Source: Rheinheimera sp.
GTDB taxonomy: Bacteria > Pseudomonadota > Gammaproteobacteria > Enterobacterales > Alteromonadaceae
DNA: 10,000 bases
Reading direction: 5' to 3'
Assembly (NCBI RefSeq): GCF_020217005.1
Contig: NZ_JAIWOI010000019.1
Span: 1-10,000, forward strand
The stretch's first letter is position 1. Each line of letters starts with the position of its first letter. The notes beneath the pieces were generated by a model that saw only the letters and a program-made list of their open reading frames with translations, was not told the origin of the DNA and ran no database searches. The position numbers and the translations under genes were made by a program. Shown here piece by piece: positions 1 to 5,188 of the stretch.

Positions 1-882
1 GCAGAAGCTTTAGTCTACAAAGGCTTTTTACGCCGTAGCGCAGGTGACGCAGGTCAGGCGTTAAACTTTCTGCGCTCTGCGTTGCAGCAACAACCCGCAG
101 ATGCAGAAATCCGCAATGAAATGGCCTTATGTTATTTGTCGCAGCAGGCCAATGAACAGGCGTTGATGCAGTTTGAAGCACTTATTCAGGACTATCCTCA
201 TAATCAGGCCTGGTATGCCCATTATGCCGCCGCCTTAAAGTATCTTGGACAAAGCAATGCCTATCGGCAGTTGTATAATTACGATAAATTTGTCCAGGCA
301 AGAGCTGTCGAACCCCCTGCTGGTTATACTTCAATACAGCAATTCAACCAAAGCCTGCTCTCTGTAATAGTTCCTTTGCATCAGACACAAAGACACCCAC
401 TGGATCAATCTCTGCGTTATGGCACTCAGACTGATGATCACTTATTTCTGAGGTCGGAACCGCAGATCCAGCAATTAGAGCAACAGCTCCGACAGCAAAT
501 AGCGTTGTATATTCAAAGCCTGCCTGACGATCAGACCCATCCATTTTTACGCCGAAAGTCTGACAATTTTTTATTCACAGGCGCTTGGTCTGTTCGACTG
601 AATCAAAGTGGTTTTCATAAGAATCATTATCACAGTGAAGGTTGGATTAGTGGTTGTTATTATGTCGACATCCCGCCTGCTGTTGAAGAAAAAGGCCAGG
701 GGTGGATCAAGTTTGGCCAGGCTGAACTGACGGAACAACTGGCAATGCAGCCAGATATTTTAGTTAAACCTCAAGCCGGAACTGTAGTATTGTTTCCATC
801 AATGATGTGGCATGGCACTGAGCCTTTTTCTGGTCAGCATTACCGTGTAACAGTGGCTTTTGATTTAATTCCAACGGATTAG
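1..882 (+). CDS. TPR-containing 2-oxoglutarate/Fe(II) oxygenase, 5' partial
   Basis: The frame is open from base 1 with no convincing start, so the gene begins upstream of the window; a TTG at 82 is internal. The visible part is 293 residues. The first 85 or so are helical and TPR-like, with alternating A/G/L/Y positions and 'AEALVYKGFLRRSAGDAGQA' followed by a second repeat. The C-terminal part resembles the putative 2OG-Fe(II) oxygenase family (PF13759-like). It has an HYHSE motif (His codons at 625 and 631), then 'SGCYYVDIP', 'GTVVLFPSMMWHG' (His codon at 811) and an Arg at codon 844. The two His positions plus an acidic or second His residue would bind iron, and the Arg would bind 2-oxoglutarate. 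The substrate is unknown. The stop lies 17 bp before the methyltransferase gene, which suggests an operon. The family call is fairly secure; the role is open. Confidence 0.8.
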   Translation, partial: AEALVYKGFLRRSAGDAGQALNFLRSALQQQPADAEIRNEMALCYLSQQANEQALMQFEALIQDYPHNQAWYAHYAAALKYLGQSNAYRQLYNYDKFVQARAVEPPAGYTSIQQFNQSLLSVIVPLHQTQRHPLDQSLRYGTQTDDHLFLRSEPQIQQLEQQLRQQIALYIQSLPDDQTHPFLRRKSDNFLFTGAWSVRLNQSGFHKNHYHSEGWISGCYYVDIPPAVEEKGQGWIKFGQAELTEQLAMQPDILVKPQAGTVVLFPSMMWHGTEPFSGQHYRVTVAFDLIPTD

Positions 883-899
883 CTTTTTAAGGGGTATTT

Positions 900-1643
900 A
901 TGTTTTGGGGTCGCTTTAGTGAAGAGCAAGCTGCAGATAACAAGTTAAAAAATCACGCAGAAGCTATAGAAATGCCCAAAGGTGAAATGTATCTGGCGTC
1001 ATGTATTAATATTTTACGTAATGTGTATGGATATGTGTTCTCCGTCGAAAAGGGGGTTGCCGTCGATAAAAGTGGCGGTTATCTGCCCCTTTATACTTAC
1101 CCTACTATTGAATATCTGACTCAGTTTGATTTCCGAAAAAAGCGGGTATTCGAATTTGGCGCTGGCGCCTCCACTTTTTTCTGGATGGAAAGAGCAGCTG
1201 AAGTGGTTAGCGTTGAAAATAATCAGGATTGGTACACTAAGCTCAAGGCGCAAATTAAGCCTAATGTGAAACTAATCTTTGCAGAGAATGCTGACTTTCC
1301 GCTGGCTATCAGTAAACAGGAAGGGCTGTTTGACATTATCATAGTGGATGGTTTTGGCTATAGGTATGACTCAGCAGTGCAAGCACTGAATAAGTTGGCA
1401 CCAGGCGGCTGTATTGTGCTTGATAACGCAGACTGGCATCCAAATACTGCTGCTGTGCTGAAGTCTGCCGGTTTGCTGCAAGTGGATATGACAGGGTTTA
1501 AACCTTGCGAATCTCATACCTCAACAACATCAATTTTTTTCCGCCGGGACTTTGACTTTGCAACCTTAGAGCAACGCCAGCCCGTTTATGGTAAAGGCGC
1601 AAAGTGGATTAATTCGGCGGACTGGGATAAAAGTCAGCTGTAA
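900..1643 (+). CDS. Class I SAM-dependent methyltransferase-like protein
   Basis: A 247-residue protein with a Rossmann-type methyltransferase core. Motif I is VFEFGAGAS (residues 83-91). An acidic residue ends the next strand (VVSVEN, E106) and would contact the SAM ribose. The motif IV-like strand is FDIIIVDG (144-151), and GGCIVLDNADW (169-179) is the following strand. About 80 residues precede the core and may be a substrate-binding cap. The ATG has AAGGGG (889-894) five bases upstream, which supports this start over the internal Met25. It follows the oxygenase gene by 17 bp and ends 2 bp from the convergent zinc-finger gene. Methylation of a small molecule, glycan or peptide is possible; nothing in the sequence fixes the substrate. 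A non-methylating SAM-binding protein cannot be ruled out. Confidence 0.75.
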   Translation: MFWGRFSEEQAADNKLKNHAEAIEMPKGEMYLASCINILRNVYGYVFSVEKGVAVDKSGGYLPLYTYPTIEYLTQFDFRKKRVFEFGAGASTFFWMERAAEVVSVENNQDWYTKLKAQIKPNVKLIFAENADFPLAISKQEGLFDIIIVDGFGYRYDSAVQALNKLAPGGCIVLDNADWHPNTAAVLKSAGLLQVDMTGFKPCESHTSTTSIFFRRDFDFATLEQRQPVYGKGAKWINSADWDKSQL

Positions 1644-1645
1644 CT

Positions 1646-1993
1646 TCAACTTTTCCGGCAGCTATCGCAACGTTGCCGGGCTGGGTCCTGTTCCAGTTGT
1701 TCAAAAGGCAATGCGGCTTCACAGTCTGCGCAATAACCGTATTGCCCTATTTGAATTTGGCTTAAAGATGCTTCCAGTTGTTCCAGTCTGTTGCGGTACT
1801 CTTTCAGTTGTTCTGAAAATACTCCTGACATCAGCTCAGGCCATTTCTGCACGGATTCAGCTTGCAGCTTTGTTGCCAGTAATAAATAGTCAGGGTCCTG
1901 ACTATGTTCCAGGCAACAGACTATTTTTTGCTGGACCTGAGTCAGCTCCTGTTCTAATTTATCCTGATAATATTGTGTTGTGTGCATGGGCAT
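1646..1993 (-). CDS. DksA/TraR-family zinc-finger protein
   Basis: A 115-residue protein. The N-terminal 80 residues are Gln/Glu/Leu-rich and should form a helical coiled coil. The C-terminus carries a four-cysteine zinc finger, C88-x2-C91 ... C109-x2-C112, inside 'IGQYGYCADCEAALPFEQLE', the usual DksA/TraR signature. Family members bind RNA polymerase through the secondary channel and modulate initiation, often with ppGpp. This one is shorter than E. coli DksA (151 residues) and I see no clear DxxDxA motif at the coiled-coil tip, so it is probably a paralogue rather than the housekeeping DksA. The start is supported by AGGAGT (complement of 2001-2006) seven bases upstream; a second Met at residue 3 is less well spaced. 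It is divergent from the RiPP precursor gene and shares its upstream region. Confidence 0.8.
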   Translation of the reverse strand: MPMHTTQYYQDKLEQELTQVQQKIVCCLEHSQDPDYLLLATKLQAESVQKWPELMSGVFSEQLKEYRNRLEQLEASLSQIQIGQYGYCADCEAALPFEQLEQDPARQRCDSCRKS

Positions 1994-2046
1994 AACAGAA
2001 ACTCCTGATGAAGGTGTTAGTGTGTACCTGCGTTATCTGGTTTGCT

Positions 2047-2060
2047 GTGATGTATATCAA
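2047..2060. promoter_or_regulatory. FNR/ANR-like palindrome
   Basis: GTGAT-GTAT-ATCAA differs from the FNR/ANR consensus TTGAT-N4-ATCAA at one base. It sits in the 159-bp divergent region between the DksA-like gene and the RiPP precursor. If it acts as a class II site (centred near -41.5) on the plus strand, the expected start would lie near 2095, with TGTGATAAG (2075-2083) as a weak extended -10. It could equally serve the minus-strand gene. A CRP site is a weaker alternative because the right arm is ATCAA rather than TCACA. Confidence 0.4.
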
Positions 2061-2152
2061 TAAACTTTATTTAATGTGATAAGTCGTGAAATTTTTTTCT
2101 GGTTAGTCAGGTCTATTTGAAGCAACTTAATGCAACCACAAGGAATATCGTT

Positions 2153-2470
2153 ATGAAATCAAATAAAACTACCGCTGTTGCCGTCAGTGCTTTAGTACTG
2201 GGCTCTTTAGCTACTTTAAGTTTCACTGCAAATGCCAATCCATTTTCTGCTGAACAGTTGAATGCAGGTTATCAATTAGCCTCAGCTGAAGCTTCTTGCG
2301 GCGCTGATAAAGCGAAAGACAAAGAAGCAAAATGTGGTGAAGACAAAGCCAAAGATAAAGAAGGTAAATGTGGTGAAGGTAAATGTGGCGGCGATAAAAA
2401 AGACGCCAAAGATAAAGAAAAAACCAAAGAAGGTAAATGTGGTGAAGGCAAATGCGGTGGCGCGGTATAA
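2153..2470 (+). CDS. RiPP metallophore precursor (HvfA/BufA-like) with EGKCG repeats
   Basis: A 105-residue secreted precursor. Residues 1-28 form a Sec signal peptide: KSNK, a hydrophobic stretch 8-26, then ANA before Asn29. A NPFSAEQLNAGYQLA segment (29-43) follows and probably guides the modifying enzyme. The rest is Lys/Asp/Glu/Gly-rich with six cysteines (49, 61, 73, 78, 96, 101), each followed by Gly. Four lie in exact EGKCG units, arranged as two copies of EGKCGEGKCGG (70-80, 93-103). In studied relatives (Haemophilus HvfA, bufferins) an MNIO enzyme oxidises such cysteines to oxazolone/thioamide or thiooxazole groups that bind copper. The MNIO and DUF2063 genes directly downstream support the same here. 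ATG at 2153 is chosen over the upstream TTG at 2117 because AAGGAA (2140-2145) lies seven bases before it and the signal peptide then starts properly. The metal bound is inferred. Confidence 0.9.
   Translation: MKSNKTTAVAVSALVLGSLATLSFTANANPFSAEQLNAGYQLASAEASCGADKAKDKEAKCGEDKAKDKEGKCGEGKCGGDKKDAKDKEKTKEGKCGEGKCGGAV
2306..2377 (+). repeat. 36-bp in-frame tandem duplication in the precursor
   Basis: Two adjacent 12-codon units encode DKAKDKEAKCGE (residues 52-63) and DKAKDKEGKCGE (64-75). They differ by one residue (Ala/Gly) and a few synonymous bases. This indicates that the cysteine-bearing core grew by unit duplication. The 33-bp stretches at 2360-2392 and 2429-2461, encoding the same 11 residues, are a second level of repetition. 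Confidence 0.85.
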
Positions 2471-2481
2471 CTAAGGTTTTT

Positions 2482-2567
2482 GGAGTTGCAGGTCGCTGCG
2501 AAGCATATCCATGCCCCGGATCAGAGGGGCGGGAGTGTTGGCGTAGTTAACCAAGCCGTAGCTTCAG
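2482..2567 (-). repeat. Structured intergenic repeat, diverged copy (copy 1)
   Basis: An 86-bp element between the precursor and MNIO genes. Its right end (2542-2566) matches the end of the copy before dnaX (5136-5160) at 20 of 25 bases. Its left end, GGAGTTGCAG, is the reverse complement of the CTGCAACTCC end of the copy at 8486-8585. The termini can pair at 11 of 12 positions if G-U pairs are allowed. The middle is replaced by a different hairpin, GCCCC (2513-2517) with GGGGC (2526-2530). It is the most diverged of the four copies. Confidence 0.65.
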
Positions 2568-2594
2568 GTACGTAAGTTATATCACAGCTTAGTA

Positions 2595-2620
2595 AGTCAG
2601 CCTGCGTTTGCAGGCTGACT
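2595..2620 (+). promoter_or_regulatory. Perfect 11-bp hairpin before the MNIO gene
   Basis: AGTCAGCCTGC (2595-2605), loop GTTT, then GCAGGCTGACT (2610-2620) pair without a mismatch. There is no T-run behind it, so it is not a standard terminator. The stem ends 4 bp before the GAAGGAG Shine-Dalgarno (2625-2631) of the MNIO gene. It may protect the 3' end of a processed precursor mRNA or limit read-through and translation of the enzyme, giving more precursor than enzyme. The structure is certain from the sequence; the role is inferred. Confidence 0.7.
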
Positions 2621-2636
2621 GCTTGAAGGAGACTTT

Positions 2637-3485
2637 ATGTCTGATTTGCTCTTAGGTATCACATCAGACCAGGTCGGTCTGGGTTTACGAAGAGAGATGT
2701 TGAGTACGGTCGAAGAGCAGCAACAAGAGGGGATAGACTTTTTTGAAGTCGCTCCGGAAAACTGGTTGCCTTATGGTGGGCGTTACCAGAAAAAGTTTCG
2801 CCAGCTCACTGAACGTTATCCCTTTATATGCCATGGGTTATCTTTGTCATTAGGCAGCCCGGACCCTTTGGATCTTGATTTTGTGCGTCAAATCAAAGCT
2901 TTTTTACAAGAGCACCAGATAACAACCTACAGCGAGCACTTAAGTTACTGTTCTGCTGACGGACATCTTTACGATTTGTTGCCTATCCCCTTTACCGAAG
3001 AAGCTGCAGTTTATGTCGCAGATCGAATTCGTATAGTGCAGGATATTCTTGAACAGCCGTTAGTGGTTGAAAACGTTTCCTATTATGCAGCGCCTGGTCA
3101 GGAATTATCAGAACTTGAATTTACCAAGGCTGTATTAGAGTTGGCTGATTGCAAGCTGTTGTTAGACGTGAACAATATTTACGTCAATTCAGTCAATCAC
3201 AATTACGATGCCCTGGCTTTTCTAAAAGGTCTGCCAACAGAGCGTATTGCTTATGGGCATGTAGCCGGACATTACCGACAACATGATCATCTATTGATTG
3301 ATACACATGGTGCAGATGTGAGTGATCCAGTTTGGACCTTGTTGTCCGAGGCATATCAGTTTCATGGTCTTTTTCCAACTTTGTTGGAGAGGGATTTTAA
3401 TATTCCTGATTTGCAGCAGCTACAGTTGGAGTTGGCTCATATCCGCTCTTTGCATCCAAGTACCACGCTTAAATTGAGGGCCTGA
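2637..3485 (+). CDS. MNIO (DUF692) peptide-modifying enzyme, HvfB/BufB-like
   Basis: A 282-residue TIM-barrel protein of the DUF692 / multinuclear non-heme iron oxidative enzyme family, the family of MbnB and HvfB/BufB. Typical segments in order: GLGLRRE (14-20), FFEVAPENW (35-43), HGLSLSLG (66-73), YSEHLSY (98-104), VENVSYY (144-150), LLLDVNNIYVNS (174-185), HVAGH (208-212), IDTHGADV (221-228) and LLERDFNIP (249-257). The His, Glu, Asp and Asn residues in these are the expected iron ligands (H66, H101, E145, D177/N180, H208, D222, H224, E251 by pattern). The likely reaction is O2-dependent oxidation of precursor cysteines. GAAGGAG at 2625-2631 gives a strong start five bases upstream of ATG. 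The gene overlaps functionally with its 3' neighbour, 1 bp away. Full length with no missing motif. Confidence 0.92.
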   Translation: MSDLLLGITSDQVGLGLRREMLSTVEEQQQEGIDFFEVAPENWLPYGGRYQKKFRQLTERYPFICHGLSLSLGSPDPLDLDFVRQIKAFLQEHQITTYSEHLSYCSADGHLYDLLPIPFTEEAAVYVADRIRIVQDILEQPLVVENVSYYAAPGQELSELEFTKAVLELADCKLLLDVNNIYVNSVNHNYDALAFLKGLPTERIAYGHVAGHYRQHDHLLIDTHGADVSDPVWTLLSEAYQFHGLFPTLLERDFNIPDLQQLQLELAHIRSLHPSTTLKLRA

Positions 3486-3486
3486 A

Positions 3487-4224
3487 ATGAAGTTTCAGCA
3501 GGTACAGCAGCAGTTCGTGGCCTATTTACGTTCACCAGAGCAACAGAAAAAGCCAGCCGACGTAGAGCAGGATCGGCTGGATGTCTATAGGGAGCTACTT
3601 TTCAATAATGTATCAGGTTTTGTCAATACTGCCTTTCCCGTGCTGAAATCTCTCTATCCTGAGCCAGCCTGGCAACAGCGGTTACATTTGTTTTTTGCAG
3701 AATATCGTTGTGAAAATCCATTCTTTTTGTCCATTGCACAGAGTTTTTTAGATTTTTTGCAACACCAGTATCAACAACAATCCGATGATCCGGTTTTTAT
3801 GCTGGAACTAGCTCATTACGAATGGCTCGAACTGGAACTTGCTACCCGAAAAGCTGAAGCTGAAGTTGCAGTGACGGATTTGACACGACAGCCTATACGC
3901 CTGTCTGAGTTAGCCTCAGTACAAGCGTACCAATATCCGGTTCACAAAATTTGCCTGGATTTCCAACCAGAAGAAGCAGAGGTTTGTTTTTTACTGATTT
4001 ATCGTAATGCTGAAGATGAAGTGAAGTTTGTAGCACTGAACCAACTGACTACTTTATTGTTGCAGCTTCTTGAGCAACAACCCGGTTTAACTTTGGGTGA
4101 ATTGGTCAATGAGTTGCTGCCTTACGTGCCGCAGTTGGATCTTACTCAATTATTGGCTGGGGCTGAACAAATACTGGTAAATTTTGCGGAGAAAGGCATA
4201 GTGCAAGCTTTTCAAGCGCTATAA
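3487..4224 (+). CDS. DUF2063 partner protein of the MNIO enzyme, HvfC/BufC-like
   Basis: A 245-residue protein. Residues 5-95 have the DUF2063 N-terminal pattern: 'QQQFVAYLRSP', then 'DRLDVYRELLFNNVSGFVNT', then 'AFPVLKSLYPEPAWQQRLHL' and 'NPFFLSIAQSFLDFL'. A second domain starts at 'MLELAHYEWLELEL' (105-118). In studied RiPP systems this partner binds the precursor leader and presents it to the MNIO enzyme; MbnC plays the comparable part in methanobactin synthesis. The ATG lies one base after the MNIO stop, and GAGGG (3476-3480) sits within the end of the MNIO gene, so translation is probably coupled. No transporter, DoxX-like protein or protease gene follows, unlike larger clusters of this kind. 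There is no obvious terminator right after it. Confidence 0.88.
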   Translation: MKFQQVQQQFVAYLRSPEQQKKPADVEQDRLDVYRELLFNNVSGFVNTAFPVLKSLYPEPAWQQRLHLFFAEYRCENPFFLSIAQSFLDFLQHQYQQQSDDPVFMLELAHYEWLELELATRKAEAEVAVTDLTRQPIRLSELASVQAYQYPVHKICLDFQPEEAEVCFLLIYRNAEDEVKFVALNQLTTLLLQLLEQQPGLTLGELVNELLPYVPQLDLTQLLAGAEQILVNFAEKGIVQAFQAL

Positions 4225-4268
4225 AATTCATTACCATGTTCCACCTTTTTAGTGAATGAGCTCAGATT

Positions 4269-4388
4269 ATGGCAGACGAAAATTTTAAAGAATCTTTTGG
4301 CATCGGCCAATTAGCATTACTGATAGTGGTTTTTTTGGCTTGTTTATGTCTTCCTCCAATTATCAGCTGGGTTCGTTTTTTCAGCTAA
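4269..4388 (+). CDS. Small single-pass membrane protein, 39 residues
   Basis: ATG at 4269 opens 39 codons: a charged start (MADENFKESFGIG), a hydrophobic span at about residues 14-33 containing Cys25, Cys27 and a Pro-Pro pair, and a short W-x-R end (ISWVRFFS). The ribosome site is weak (GAATGAG, 4254-4260, eight bases away). Support comes from the coherent charged-hydrophobic-charged layout and from a Rho-independent terminator that starts 20 bp after its stop. It resembles other tiny inner-membrane proteins, but I do not recognise the family. It could be transcribed with the RiPP genes or from its own promoter in 4225-4268. Confidence 0.6.
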   Translation: MADENFKESFGIGQLALLIVVFLACLCLPPIISWVRFFS

Positions 4389-4408
4389 AATTTTGCGAGT
4401 GAAAAATG

Positions 4409-4431
4409 AACCGCCTTGTGGCGGTTTTTTT
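4409..4431 (+). terminator. Rho-independent terminator
   Basis: AACCGCC (4409-4415), loop TTGT, GGCGGTT (4420-4426) and a continuous T-run to 4431. It ends the transcript of the small membrane protein, and of the RiPP genes if they read through, and separates it from apt. Confidence 0.9.
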
Positions 4432-4495
4432 GTCTATTTTAGGTTGAGCTTCATTCGCCGACTATTGCACCATTTTAAAGATCAGGACACTGAGT

Positions 4496-5044
4496 ATGAC
4501 TACAGGATCTCTTTCTACTTTATTAAGTCAGGTAATAAAAGCTGTACCTGATTATCCAAAGCCAGGTATTTTATTTCGTGACGTCACCAGTCTGATGCTG
4601 GACGCAGACGCATTTGGCAAAGTGATTGATGCCTTTAAGCAACAGTATCAGGATCAAGGCTTTACTAAGATTGTTGGTACTGAATCCCGGGGTTTTATTT
4701 TTGGCGCTCCTTTAGCTTATGCGATGGGATTACCTTTTGTACCAGTGCGTAAGCCAGGTAAGTTGCCCCGTGAGCGAATTGCTCAGTCTTATCAACTGGA
4801 ATACGGTGAAGACACACTGGAAATTCATAAAGACGCTATAGTGGCCGGTGATAAGGTATTGTTAGTGGATGATTTATTAGCAACAGGTGGTACTATTGCT
4901 GCAACAACCAGTTTAGTCGAGCGTTTAGGTGGCAAAGCCACTGACGCCGCTTTTGTGGTGAATCTGCCAGATTTAGGTGGACAAGCACGTTTAGAAAAGC
5001 TTGGGTTGAACCTTTATAGTCTGGTTGAATTTGCAGGCGATTAA
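4496..5044 (+). CDS. apt: Adenine phosphoribosyltransferase
   Basis: A 182-residue protein, close to E. coli Apt (183). It converts adenine and PRPP to AMP and pyrophosphate in cytoplasmic purine salvage. Visible hallmarks are [13 protein letters not shown] (19-31), GTESRGF (61-67), the flexible-loop region RKPGKLPRE (85-93), and the PRPP-binding signature [13 protein letters not shown] (121-133). AGGA (4484-4487) lies eight bases before the ATG. The gene sits after a strong terminator, so a promoter within 4432-4490 is expected; I cannot name a clear -35/-10 pair. The order apt-dnaX-ybaB-recR-htpG is as in E. coli. Confidence 0.97.
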   Translation: MTTGSLSTLLSQVIKAVPDYPKPGILFRDVTSLMLDADAFGKVIDAFKQQYQDQGFTKIVGTESRGFIFGAPLAYAMGLPFVPVRKPGKLPRERIAQSYQLEYGEDTLEIHKDAIVAGDKVLLVDDLLATGGTIAATTSLVERLGGKATDAAFVVNLPDLGGQARLEKLGLNLYSLVEFAGD

Positions 5045-5064
5045 TTCTAACGTAGCCAACGTAA

Positions 5065-5162
5065 TTAGAGTGGCCACGCGGCGGCAAGCGACCGGAGGCC
5101 CATGAACATAGTTCTCTATGCGAAAGGGGCTAGCGCGCAGCCAACAAAGCTGTAGCTTCAAA
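5065..5162 (-). repeat. Structured intergenic repeat (copy 2)
   Basis: A 98-bp element filling most of the apt-dnaX gap. Read on the minus strand it begins TTGAAGCTACAG and matches the first 26 bases of the copy at 8486 in 24 positions. Its inner hairpin is CATAG (5107-5111), loop TTCT, CTATG (5116-5120). The far terminus (TTAGAG, 5065) is more diverged than in the two copies after recR. Confidence 0.75.
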
Positions 5163-5188
5163 TACAATGGCTAAAACAGGTGGGTGGC

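Noticed and set aside
1588..1995. Plus-strand open frame of 135 codons
   Set aside because: It is antisense to the DksA/TraR-like gene, whose zinc-finger motif and ribosome site are clear. The predicted protein has no family likeness.
2117..2152. TTG start adding 12 residues to the precursor
   Set aside because: The extension would put uncharged residues before the signal peptide, and the Shine-Dalgarno at 2140-2145 fits ATG 2153.
2595..2620. Rho-independent terminator between precursor and MNIO gene
   Set aside because: The stem is perfect but no T-run follows; the next bases lead straight into the ribosome site.
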